Shown here piece by piece: positions 46,201 through 55,600 of a stretch of DNA of 64,000 nt. Location: positions 1 to 64,000 of the forward strand of contig LSRY02000061.1 of the NCBI GenBank assembly GCA_001643675.2. The letters are read 5' to 3'. A model generated the notes under the pieces. That model made no database searches, had not been told where the DNA came from, and saw only the letters and a list, made by a program, of their open reading frames with translations. This DNA comes from Monocercomonoides exilis (taxonomy: Eukaryota; Preaxostyla; Oxymonadida; Polymastigidae). Within the stretch, counting starts at the first letter, position 1. Every line of letters begins with the position of its first letter. The position numbers and the translations under genes are program-made.

Positions 46201-48051
46201 CCTTCTCTTCGTCGAAACATCATCTGTTCAGATTCTGCCTCACTGACCATTTCGAGCTTGAAAGGCGGAGATGGGGTGAAAGACAATTCTTCACTTTGGA
46301 TTCTGAATGATGGATGCACACTTGAAGGAATAGCAGGAGAAAGACCATCGCCTTTCTTCATTCCCAGACTGGAAGAGGTTTCTGTGAATGAAAGTGGAAG
46401 CAAGATTTTTATCCAATTCAAGGGATCTCTTTTTGTGCCGTGTGACTTGTCGTTCAGACTTGTGTATAAAACAGGGGATGTGGAGCTGGTTGAGACATAT
46501 CGTTTTGAGGAAGACAGTTTTGTATCAGAAACGGAAGTGATTGGAAGAGTTCCATCAGAGAATATTTCATTGGCTTCAGATGAAACAGAGGTGTCAGTGA
46601 TGATTTTGTTTGGAAAGTCATTGGCTTCCACTTCACCACAGATACTGAAGAACAGAAGTGAACCCAAAGGAAATGGAGATGAAAGGATTGTTGAAGGAAG
46701 AAAAGAGGGGAAATCGATATGGCCTATTATTGTGATTATTGCATGCATTGTTTGTATAATACTGCTTGTAGTCATTATTGTTTTGGCTGTCAGATGGAGA
46801 AGAGCAAAGATTGAGAATAAAGATCTGAGGGAGATAGTGAATGATTCAGTGAAGAAGGATCCAAAAGCATTTGAGATGGTGACGATGGAGATGTCACCGG
46901 AGGAGCAGTGGAGGAGAGCGGAGAGAGAAGCTGAAAAGAAGAATGAAGAAAGGATCAAGAAGAGGGTGTATGACAAGACGATGGAACATTCAGAGTCATC
47001 AGAGCATTTGTTGAGTGAGAGCGGATCAACAGAATATATCCTAGGAAGAGATTCAGATAAGATTCCAGAATGGATGCTGGAAAAGGTTGAAGAAGAGGAA
47101 ATTAGAAAGCAGACTCCATCACCATCCATCTCATCCACCTCAACCACTTCAACAACTGATTCAGATTCAACATTTGTTCGTGGAGAGGATCTATGCCCAA
47201 CCACCTCATCAATGTCGAATCTTGTGGATGCGATGGCCTGTTCATCTCCTCATGAGAAGCTGATTGTGGATCTGAGAGATTCACTGTTCATGCTGCTGCA
47301 TGGAAGGAATAAGACAAAGGAAATGGCGATTGGCACTCTGCAGGAGAGGGAGATGACAGCTGCCCAAATTCTATTTTGGGTTGCGAATCTTGCTCTTCAC
47401 TCGTTTGATGAAATGAACAATCCACTTCAGTCGCTGACGAATCTGAGTCCGCTCATTGTGCTGTTCTCAGAGCATATGGTGATCTGCATTGCCCTCCACT
47501 CTGACTGCTCTTCTTCAGATTCAGACTCATCCTCAATATCTTCATCAACAGTTGTGACATCAACCAGTGAGGATGATGATGAAAGAGATTCTCTGCCCTC
47601 ATCAGCATTTGAAGATGAAGAGGATAACAGGAATGAGTGTTTGAGGTGGAAGGCACCAGAACTACTGATGAACAAGAAGATGGGGGCGACGAAGGAATCG
47701 GTTGTGTTTTCGATTGGGATGATGTTGTGGGAGTGTGTGACGCTGGAGATCCCATTTGGCGAGTATGAAGCTGGAATAGCTGGAGATAAAATTACGAAAG
47801 GCGAAAGGCCAAAATTGGAGGTTGTCCAATGTTCTGCTTTCTATAGCCTTGCGAAGCATTGCTTGTCGCAATCTCTGTCTGCTCGCCCTTCTCTTTTTCA
47901 GCTCAAAAAAGACTTTATTACTCATTTTCTGCCTGACGCTGCGATCCTCACAGTAACAGATGCAATTGGATTTGAAAATGCCACAGACGATACCGATGGA
48001 AGTGATACGCTCATCGATTCGGAAATCATAAGCATTCAAACAGAAATGTGA
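40288..48051 (+). CDS. Giant beta-helix surface protein with TM segment and pseudokinase tail (intact paralogue)
   Basis: I chose the ATG at 40288 because it begins a clear signal peptide (MNSLIFFHCFSLILISKVTC); the product is 2,587 residues. The ectodomain has Pmp-like repeats with GGA[IL] motifs (GGAIYS, GGAIDI, GGAIIH) and many paired cysteines. Four modules open with CG-x(4,5)-PC (for example CGLSDYPC, CGELHGPC). A TM helix lies at about residues 2143-2170, followed by Arg-rich stop-transfer and a Glu/Lys-rich linker. The C-terminus (about 2300-2550) is a kinase C-lobe remnant with WKAPEL and VVFSIGMMLWECVT. The Gly loop, HRD and DFG are absent, and an acidic Ser-rich insert takes the place of the catalytic segment. 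The last ~110 residues differ from the paralogue. It is probably a receptor or adhesin signalling through binding rather than catalysis; this is inference. Confidence 0.85.
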   Translation: MNSLIFFHCFSLILISKVTCEFSWTQPFEIQRICSRRQFLGNHLCDLDMNKNSNPLSFEAHKTTNFSKDFSIAKEHFPSLLTSIKTVLIMANCSIGLKSSMLLSSSKPFAIISKKSHLCFNESITQQKYASLFQMQSGSIYLTNMTLIPQKNLNPSSLIFSSDDSNSIVLRNSIMKDLAISSSNYFLLSGKSKSEEISNCAFRNMSVKSDKNNDYRMEHSCNFCSMENSLIYLCVNAFEGGISSGSLSSEKFVCVNTTISNGKRETNALQKKEQMNTTESQTFSLCEWTDCTAEQGGALFVHDNNNATLTIENSSFERCNSLIKGGAIYSFKIAECIVLHTTFIQCTCAAINSDFEGGGILIESIYVQPIIDDCSFSNCSSGDDGGAIDIRLTKTQRQNKCIINSFFNNCRCSGTDSAGGAIIHWDCADQVVISNSLFCNCYSMCGGGAVCQLITENNNGILFFFCFFHNNSCEQGGNDIALPESTTNNIDSTCFSSRQTGNRVSTDYTKTVDRSEWLRNDFGQIRFVSSVQTEQNAIDTFACGLDKGHPCSTISHCLSQLITNIITDIEILTGTITETKGVDCGFSAITIYGQSGLSTTVQTELEPAGLSLFAVSTGTFTARDLTLVHDFVHPNNRGSRIFEITGTGKMHVSRLNISTGSEQTSETAFTTELINVQGGIFQMENVNWAKTSSTASLISLSLANEVSLTLSECTFDGIERTRNGAAVISFSNDKANIDLNSSVFERCGSRTSTDGGSMMLCVGNGNEVKVKGGSFDGCFCSATYGFGGGILLRLLNENPNFLISSSFGTNTAKWGNDIFVISHNLEVSAKSQKITCVTASLDSVDKVRGYDNGNNSVAIPLCIYLLPTPEEVYVSNDEASDHSHCGIIQFPCLTMKHSLARLTGEKKIVVNGMILMSDELAFAGQKHEIRGNDDQSGWTVSDSSSTSNSSMISASVETEFSALIFSLPSSLPLHQTFISSSSQLTLFHCSISLQDPSSELACLFLSVDSGSLVIDFFSASSITLSTTPLISLSGSGTNAELMSALWLNMANCTFTEIERAAGSGGCVSIDNSHNENTNTLINIEECVFDGCSVLADGSRGGAIDVQMKGNIQMNIISCTFTGCTAPAGEEGKSGFGGGMALMLIDGDSSFVISSPVFDTDKPNAARYGNNLFVESSNLTKSITNDSLPFVSEHLADISLDSLSGFDGSDRANAIPLVYFWRTFGSEIVVGGDGKDVCICGLSDYPCLSIDHSLTRLPEGNERTIKINGKGILQKSVNLGGVTIKSEDNNVCSLECVSSLEGSEEAAMKICGITNSELIKFVIPSSFTSGVNYLMHVESSEGLLTVKDCSFTKNEENDVEEIMNYGLIKAEGGTVVLELVTMQSLGFSHDVVSVLSTTILRIKNITMKNVELDRASGLCIAKSSRRKNNEDEQDVLIEWSSFEEVTQNTTDDIPIIRNANDDEPLKMVIRNTTMKKCGGTRCGKGGGMFCMLNEGGSFDCSFCTISECFCSTTGRGGWLFLECCSVAEHPLNFVLSNLTFKDNTALRGRDVYVRCHLIETQIVDEQFLLDFRAPFVKELAIWGCTSDSFEGEEDLLLRVVKYQSETIFVSACAENHSDFNSCGELHGPCESLNVGVKHIIPSSYSQLLISKETAMRGKCSIHDVVVHPLESPPAALVHLNSTISGDAGGVITTSGKVRIESVKLDFGQSFSFSGSSVVHETSGQLSLSFVDFSSVGESNSIQPVVLNSSLLSIESGILHVDNCSVSLLSFKKPSFLLSGDEISLTNVKLEEIESTADVFEIGSCGIMSINGVSADGVKLSDGCILAIGSSSSGTISVGSSSFDNCSRNSEGASVLSVSSTSACISFTNGSCSNCISLSDKGSMLKVNDATNFSMDLNRFIGKLTKESEIEIANAFEEICEWNGSLVHSESSNLQVNEIKIENSSKGGISIKGGKAVIEMGMLANNNPFIEKYPSLRRNIICSDSASLTISSLKGGDGVKDNSSLWILNDGCTLEGIAGERPSPFFIPRLEEVSVNESGSKIFIQFKGSLFVPCDLSFRLVYKTGDVELVETYRFEEDSFVSETEVIGRVPSENISLASDETEVSVMILFGKSLASTSPQILKNRSEPKGNGDERIVEGRKEGKSIWPIIVIIACIVCIILLVVIIVLAVRWRRAKIENKDLREIVNDSVKKDPKAFEMVTMEMSPEEQWRRAEREAEKKNEERIKKRVYDKTMEHSESSEHLLSESGSTEYILGRDSDKIPEWMLEKVEEEEIRKQTPSPSISSTSTTSTTDSDSTFVRGEDLCPTTSSMSNLVDAMACSSPHEKLIVDLRDSLFMLLHGRNKTKEMAIGTLQEREMTAAQILFWVANLALHSFDEMNNPLQSLTNLSPLIVLFSEHMVICIALHSDCSSSDSDSSSISSSTVVTSTSEDDDERDSLPSSAFEDEEDNRNECLRWKAPELLMNKKMGATKESVVFSIGMMLWECVTLEIPFGEYEAGIAGDKITKGERPKLEVVQCSAFYSLAKHCLSQSLSARPSLFQLKKDFITHFLPDAAILTVTDAIGFENATDDTDGSDTLIDSEIISIQTEM
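42861..47662 (+). repeat. Right arm of ~4.8-kb inverted duplication
   Basis: Near-identical, in opposite orientation, to 6920-11716. The arms face away from a ~31-kb interval that contains the 5S gene, the TTLL gene and NOT4. See the left arm for limits and local divergence. Confidence 0.85.
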
Positions 48052-49658
48052 AGTCTCTCTTTTGTGCCTAATTCATTTCATTTGAAAGTGTATTCCATCA
48101 TTTAGCATGAGTTATGCTTCCATTTTCTTGATTGTCGTTGATTTTTCGTGTATTACTTGTCGCTTTCACTCATTTTCTGTTCATTTTCATCTCAGAATCT
48201 CAGCTGTTCTCAACGATAGAACTCCGCATATATCCTTGCTTTTCAATTTGATGATTGCAAGAAAAATCTTGTAATGAGAAAAAAAATTGATTGATTTACA
48301 AAACGCATATTTTTCCGATTACTTTTTGGCGTTCGGATGTGAGCATTCACATGCATTCATCTAAATTTTTGGTGATATGGAGAAAGCTGTCAGAGAATGA
48401 AATGCTTTGACAAAGATAAATGAATGCGTTTTCCAAATAAGCAGCACAATCCTTTCAATTATCTCCTGCCTTTCCCATCAAAACAGCAAGTTTTTGACAA
48501 ATCCCTTTCAGGTGCCTCTCCGTTTTTCATATGGTTCTTGTCATAAACCCTGTAAATGCACCAGGAAATCAAAGTTAACGCTTGCTCTGCAAATCATGAG
48601 TTTTGCTCACGTCTAAATCTGCTCTTTTCCCGTCCAATAAAAATTACAGCAGCAGCTTATATTTATGTATGCAGCATCATTTGCAATCTGTATTTGTTTT
48701 GATCCTCTGATTCTCCAACGCTCACATGGAAAAGTGAGCCAACACGGAAGAATCGTATCTTCTCCAACTTCATGGAATCCTTGTTCATTTCGTTCAAAAT
48801 CCATTTTTCCAAGCAAAGTAAATGAAGAAAATTTAACGTTGTGCATGATGGCATGATCCTGCTTCCAAGCTTTAAAAAAATTGTCCAATATTCAGATGAT
48901 TTTTTTCTTCACTTTTTTTCTCCACAATAATCGCCTTAACGATGTTTCTAACCAAATAATAATCTTATAATTTCAGGTCTAATCCGTGGTAACAGTATAT
49001 TGGATAATATTTGTCTGAACGTGTGCGTAAAAAGCAGTGCAAGTATATAATAATGCACATAACTGAAGTTTTTTCAACGAAGAAAAATCTTTCCAGAACA
49101 ATGGTAATTATTTTTGTTACATGTCCTCTGCTTCCAAGGAAGTCGTTTATAAAATCTCACTCAATGAAGTATGGGAATTTCATAATACTGAATCAATTCA
49201 TAACTAAAAGTGAAATAAAAGTTGAGTTTTCATTTTTATTTGATTTTAATTTAAATGAAGAAGAAGAAATTTGAAAAACACGCAGACATATAGAAATTGT
49301 GAAACAAATATAGAAAAAAATTCGATCCTTAAACAATGGAACCAAAAAGATAAAAATAATAATCAACAAAAAATTATTAATCCTTCGTTTTCATGAAAAA
49401 TATTCCAAAATGTTTGATTGTTCAAAATTCAAAATCAATTCGAAACAAATAAATAATATTTTGTTTGACAATGAGTTAACTTTAAATTCCGTCGTTACGG
49501 CAGTTCTTAAATAAATCGTATATGTTGAAAACATGTTCTTTTTCAATATATGATCAAAAATTTTGTAAATATAAATTTTTTTTTTTGTTTTGAAAAAGAG
49601 AGATTTGATTACTAAAAACCATAAATTTTCTTTTAAAATTTGAAAGTTTTTATTTTTC
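48052..49658. other. Intergenic region, no supported gene
   Basis: About 1.6 kb. A segment near 48600-48890 is less AT-rich and open on both strands for 60-90 codons, but neither product resembles a known protein and no splice-linked exons are evident. The rest is A/T-rich, especially the 300 bases before the next start codon. Confidence 0.5.
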
Positions 49659-52600
49659 ATGTCTGAAGTCTATCCTTTATGTATTTTTTTGAAAAATGGT
49701 GTTCCTATCGACTCATTTCATTGCATGCCACATATTGAGAAAAGTTCTGAAAACATAAAAGATGAGACAAATGATATAGGACCGATAACATTATCTCCAT
49801 TTTTATTACACATGCCTTTTTCTACCTGCTCTTCTGATTCATTCATTTCACTAATTTTTATGAATTCATCAAAATCAAGCCGCTGCTTTATTAAAGTTGA
49901 AATGGAAGGAGCAAAGATTAATGATTCTGAACAATTAAAAAATATTTCAGCAATACTCAACGATTCTCCATTTGCTATATTTTGTAAACGGAGGGAACAT
50001 CGAAGTCAATATCCTACTTTATTGTCCACGAACGAATTAGAAGAACAACAATCAATAATGGATTTAGGCAGCAATATTTCTAATTGCGTTGTGAAAAATG
50101 CTTTGCTAAAGGTGAAAAAACATCAAGGCGATTGTATTTTAGAAGGGCTACCAAGCATGTCTTTTTCTTTTGAAGACGAAAATGACAATTTGAAAGGCGA
50201 TCATGAAGAAGATCTTCAATTTGAAAATGAAAATTGTTCACATGAAGGCTTTCCAGCAAATTACACTTTCAAAGGAAGCGGCAATCCCTTTTCTATACGT
50301 GTTCCTTCATATTGCGCATCTTTTATATTTGGCAAAAAGGATACAGACTTCACAAAATCCTGTTCATTGGATGCTTCAAAACACATATTTCTTTTGCCTC
50401 CTTCTTCATGCATGCAATTAGATATTTTATTTCATCCAAGCGCATTTTCACAAATGCCTGTTTCTCATTTTCCGATGCTCTTGACATCATTAATTAGCGT
50501 GAATCTTTTATCGTGCTCTTCGAAAGAAATTGACAATTTCAAGAAAAATATTTCATATGATGATTTTAAAAAGGATGAAGGAGTAATTTATCAACTTATA
50601 CCATTAACTGGAATTGTTGGAAGCGACAATATAAGTGCCCCATCTTGTGTTTCACAACTTTTGGATTTTAGTGTGATCCCTTCTTCAATTCTCCAAAGCA
50701 CACCATTTACTCCTCTTTCAAACTCTTGCAAAACAAATGAACGTTCTCCTTCAAAGTCATTTCTCAAACAGTCACAAGATCCATCGTCAACTCCATTTTC
50801 AGCAGAGTCCATTGGCATTCACGACTTTTTAGGGGCAAACGAAACACAGACGTCGCTTCAAGCAACAAATAACACATTTTTTGAGCCTTCTATATCATTT
50901 TCATCTCCAGAACATGCAAATAATCCAACAACTGAACAACAGATGGCAAATAAAGCTGCACAACTGTCTGATCAGTGTATTCCTTTTCGCAATTCTGAAA
51001 CGATAACAACTTCACAGCATTCAAATAAAAAAGATACAATTCCTTCGAATACTCAAGCGTCAAGCAAATATGTTGCAATTCAACAGCTGATACCTGTGAT
51101 GAACAATTCTGAGTACAAACTATCTGCATCTATCGAATGCACATCATCCGTTACAGCTATTACGCCTATTTCTTCATCATTGATTCCTGATGACAGGACT
51201 GATAAAAATGATGAAGACCCCAACTCACGTCTGATGTCTCAAGGCAGTAATAATTTATTCAATGAAACAATAGACAAGGGCACATCGCAAAAAGAAAACT
51301 GTATTTCTGAATATTGTCAAACAATTCCATTGTTCAATCACGAATCAGAAATACAAATAATCCCATCTTACATTCAACAAATCTTTTATCCATCTTTATT
51401 CAAACAACATTTCAAATCGAGCACATTATCTCGTTTATCGAGTTCTTTTGGCTCATCCACAAATTTTTCTTCCATTTCAACTTCATTTTCAACAACTTCT
51501 CAGCCAACACCATTCCATCGAGAACTTGGAGCAAGCAACACATCATTTCGGCAAATGTCCCCATTTCATAGAAACAACACTTTTCAGACAAGCTTATCAA
51601 CCGTTGTTCCAAGTTCTCTTTCTCTAGAGCCTGCTGATTCTGCATCTATCACGATGACGCTCTCTTCTCCTTCTTCTTCGTTGTTTCTCTCTGCCTTGCA
51701 TTCACACATGTGCATAACAACAGCCATGCGTGCAATTTTTCCCGAGCTTCCCTTGGAAATAATACCTCTCAATTTGAGCGAGTGCAGTGCTGTATGTCAT
51801 GTAGAAGGACATATAAACATTAATGCAGTCAACACTGCAAAAGTTGCTTCACCTATCATGGATTCTGATGGAGCGAATCAACAAACAGACAAGCAGAAAA
51901 ATAATGAAAGAAGAGAACAACACAAAGATAATTTTAATGAAAGGATTATCTGCAAATTCCGTTTTTCGGCGGCGTTTGATCCGAGTCAGCTGGCTGATGT
52001 GGAACAACAAGAAGATTTATCGATTCAGATTGAAGGAGAAGAGCCAAATTTATTGGAAAATACAACAAATGAAGCAGGAACGGAGATTTCGAGCAGCAAG
52101 GGTTCCCATGATAACGAAGATATTTTGCCTTTTGAACAACATTTTGGAAAAGAAGGATCTGAAAAAAGAAGAAAAGATAAAACTTTTGTTTCTCCTGATG
52201 CAGAAAACTTTCAGATTAAACAAAAGCAAGTTGATGAAAAAGAATATGATACATCACACTCGTTAGACACGCCAATACATCAGCACTTTGAATCTGATGA
52301 AAAAATCCATAATCATTTAGCGCAGACAGAAAAAGAAAATTATTCAAAAGATGATTCTCCACAGAAAGAATTGTTAAGTGAATTCGATGATGTTAAAGAA
52401 GAATCAGAAAGTCATGAAAGCAAAAATGAAAATTCATCAGAAGAAGAAAAACAAGAAGAGAAAGATTATATCGATTCAGAACAAGACCACTCAAAGAAGA
52501 ATAAAAAAACAAATAGAGAAACTCCAACGCTTTCAGATCTGCACTCAATGCTAACTGATTTACTAAGACTTACACTTTCAAAACCAGATAGAAAAATTGA

Positions 52601-55600
52601 AGCAAAATGCGAAACTGACGATTTAGATGAAAAAGAAAAAGGTAAATCCAATGAAAAACGGGAAAAATCAGTTACAGACCACGTTGCTGGAAAACAAAAT
52701 GAAAAAGATTCCAAGCAAATTGAAGAAGATGACAATGAACTTTTATTACATCAGCATACAGCATCATCTTCGCGCGCATCAGCATCCTCTCCATTACCAT
52801 CAATTGTACCACCATCTTCGTTACCATCATTCCATTTACAGACACCATTCATTTCAAATACAATTTCGGTTTCTTCTTCAAAAAATTCAGAGAATTCTTA
52901 TAAATTCCCAAGAACAGTAAGTCCTTCACAAAATGGCGGGATATCCACCGAAATGTCATTTCCAGTAAATGAATTTCCAAGTATGTTTTCAGTCAACCCT
53001 CACCTTGATGCAGGAAAAGTGAGTGACAGTGAACCGTTATTTCATATTCCATCACCATCTCCTCCTATTTCATGTAACTTTTCAAACTCGTTGCCCCCTC
53101 CACCTCCACCTCCTCACAAGCTTATAACTGTTGGATCTTCTCAATCGCTTCATTCAACTTCCACTGCGTTTGCGGCAACTCTCCCCACTTCATTTGAAAC
53201 ATATCCTTCAGATGCAACATCTTCAACTGTTCCAGCTTTGCATCAATATAGTCTCCATCACAATCCATCAACTGGACAGAGTATTTTACCTTTGCCTCGC
53301 CATTCTCAATCTCCTCCTCGCCATCAACCTTCAACAACAATTTTTCAGACTCCCTCTTTCATCAGCTCGAATAGCGAAACTAAAACAAACACATTCACTT
53401 CCACAATGCCATCTCTTCCATCCATTTCTTTGCCCCCTTCACCTACGCAGTCATTTATAACTTCTGGCGTGTCTTTTCCTTTCCTTCCTTCTTCGTCTTC
53501 AACGTTATCTTCATCTTCCCCTTCTTCCGCAATGCGAATGCCATCGTATTCAAATAATCTTTCTACTTCTGGAAAGTCTCGCAACCCTCTTTCCCCAGCA
53601 AGACAACCTCCAGTGGCACGCTCTTCTTTGGCTTCTGCCAGAAATAAATTGTTTTCGAATCAAAAAGAAAGAGATTATCAAAACAAATCCAAAAAGAGTG
53701 AAATGATAAGTACTACAATTCCTATTGAAGATGCAAATGAAGACCATAAAGGAACTTCTATTGAGTTTGGCAAACCTGAAAGAAAAGATAAAATCTCTCG
53801 GACAGATGCAGAAGGAAGCGATTGCGGACGAAATAATGTAACTTTTAGCGTTTCTTCACAAACTTCTCCAATTAGAGATTCTGAAAGATTAACAAATCCA
53901 AAAATACACATGGATTCTTATCATCAAGATGCATTTGCTCGTGAAAATCAAAATGAGGAAATTGGAAAGCATTTGCAATCAGGATCATCTTCTTGTTCCC
54001 CTAATACTGTTTCTTTTATGAAAAAGTGTGATTCAAATTTGCCAAAGCCGAATTCATCGTCTGACAAAGATAACACCCGACAAGATTTTGTTGAAGAGAA
54101 AATTTTAAAGGAGGTTATGAAGATGAAAAAAGCATTAGATGCAATTGAAAAAAGAAGCAAGAATAAAAAGACTGAAAGACACGACTCTTTTGCTTCAGAG
54201 AGAAAGATATCACCAGACAGGAAATATGAAAAGAAAGAGATGGAAAGAATGAGAGACAAACTTATCAAACTGATAGAGGAATTCAAAAGATCAACAGACT
54301 CTTTCGCTGAGACTCAAAGAAACAAATCAACATCTTTTTCACCGCCTCCTCGATCAACTGTTCTTGAATACGATTCTCCTTCTTCTTATCGACAATCAAG
54401 CTTTCATTCTAACTCTGAAGCTCGAACAAAAGATAATCGACGACGTGTGTTTTCTGATTCGGCCAAAAGGAAATTTGCACACAAAAAGCACGAATCTGCA
54501 CCACATCAAATGGAAAGCTATATTGATCAGATTTTTTCAACAAAAGATTTTGAAAGAAAGCATTTGAAACACAAAGAACTTCCTCGTCATCGAAGTCACC
54601 ATTCTCACCGCAATCATCAACATTTGAGCAAATCAATAGCAAAAACATCATCTGCTTCATCAATTGAGCCAAAGGTCACAGTTCAAAAGTCTCACATTCA
54701 AACGCAAACTGATGATTTGAGTCCACAAAATTATCGGCCCATTTCTCAATCAATTTCTTTACCTCAGAATTCTTTGCTACAAATGTCTGGCACAGTGAAT
54801 CAGAATGCTACCCCAACTTCAACTAATTCTCAAATCTTTCCAAATGCAACTGTCTCGATTGCCACAACGCCATTGGTTCCAACAACAACTCCAACACAAA
54901 TAACAACCAATCCAATAACACCTCAAGATATACCGCCGATTGTTATAACACTTCCTCGCTCTCATTCTCATCGTCATTACCACCACCACAGGCATCACCG
55001 CCGCCACAGCCCAAGCTCGATTTCTTCAATCAATAAAACTCGTTCACGCTCGCAAAGACGAGGAACTTCGACGAAACAACTTGATTCAAAATCAAAAAGT
55101 CCTTCAATTGAAAGCAAACGGATGGAGAGCTTCAACAAGGGACAAGGCATGCTTGATGAACACTCAAACATTTCAAAAACATCCCATTCATCGTTATCTC
55201 ACAGCAAAAGATCTTCATGCAATCCCCACATTCATCATTCTCCTGGAAAACAAAGCGTAAAAGTTGTCCTCGATCCAGAAAAAATACACTCACTGGCCAA
55301 CCAAACTGCATTTCTCAAATCTTCTTCTTCTTCTTTGCCTCATTCAAATACTGCAAAACCACACGGAAAGATTGCTGATTCGTCAAATGATATGCACCAA
55401 ACTTCTCATTCCCACTCTCATTCTCAAGTTCATTCAAATACACAACCAGAGTCAAATTCTCCGCGCTCCATTTTGGGACGTTTACTCAATACACATTCAA
55501 AGAAGAAAAATACCTCTTCATGTGAATCATTTACCCCATCGTATGCTAAAAATGAGTCAGTCTCTTTTCGTTCATCTCCGCTGCTTAACAGAAGTTCGTC

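Noticed and set aside
45558-47204. 548-codon open frame on the minus strand, antisense to the second surface gene (mirrored by a 399-codon frame at 7245-8444 in the first)
   Set aside because: The frames arise because the sense strand avoids certain codons in Ser/Glu-rich sequence; they lack any domain and are broken differently in the two near-identical copies.
48613-48888. 91-codon minus-strand frame
   Set aside because: No homology that I recognise, overlapped by an equally open plus frame, and no splice partners.
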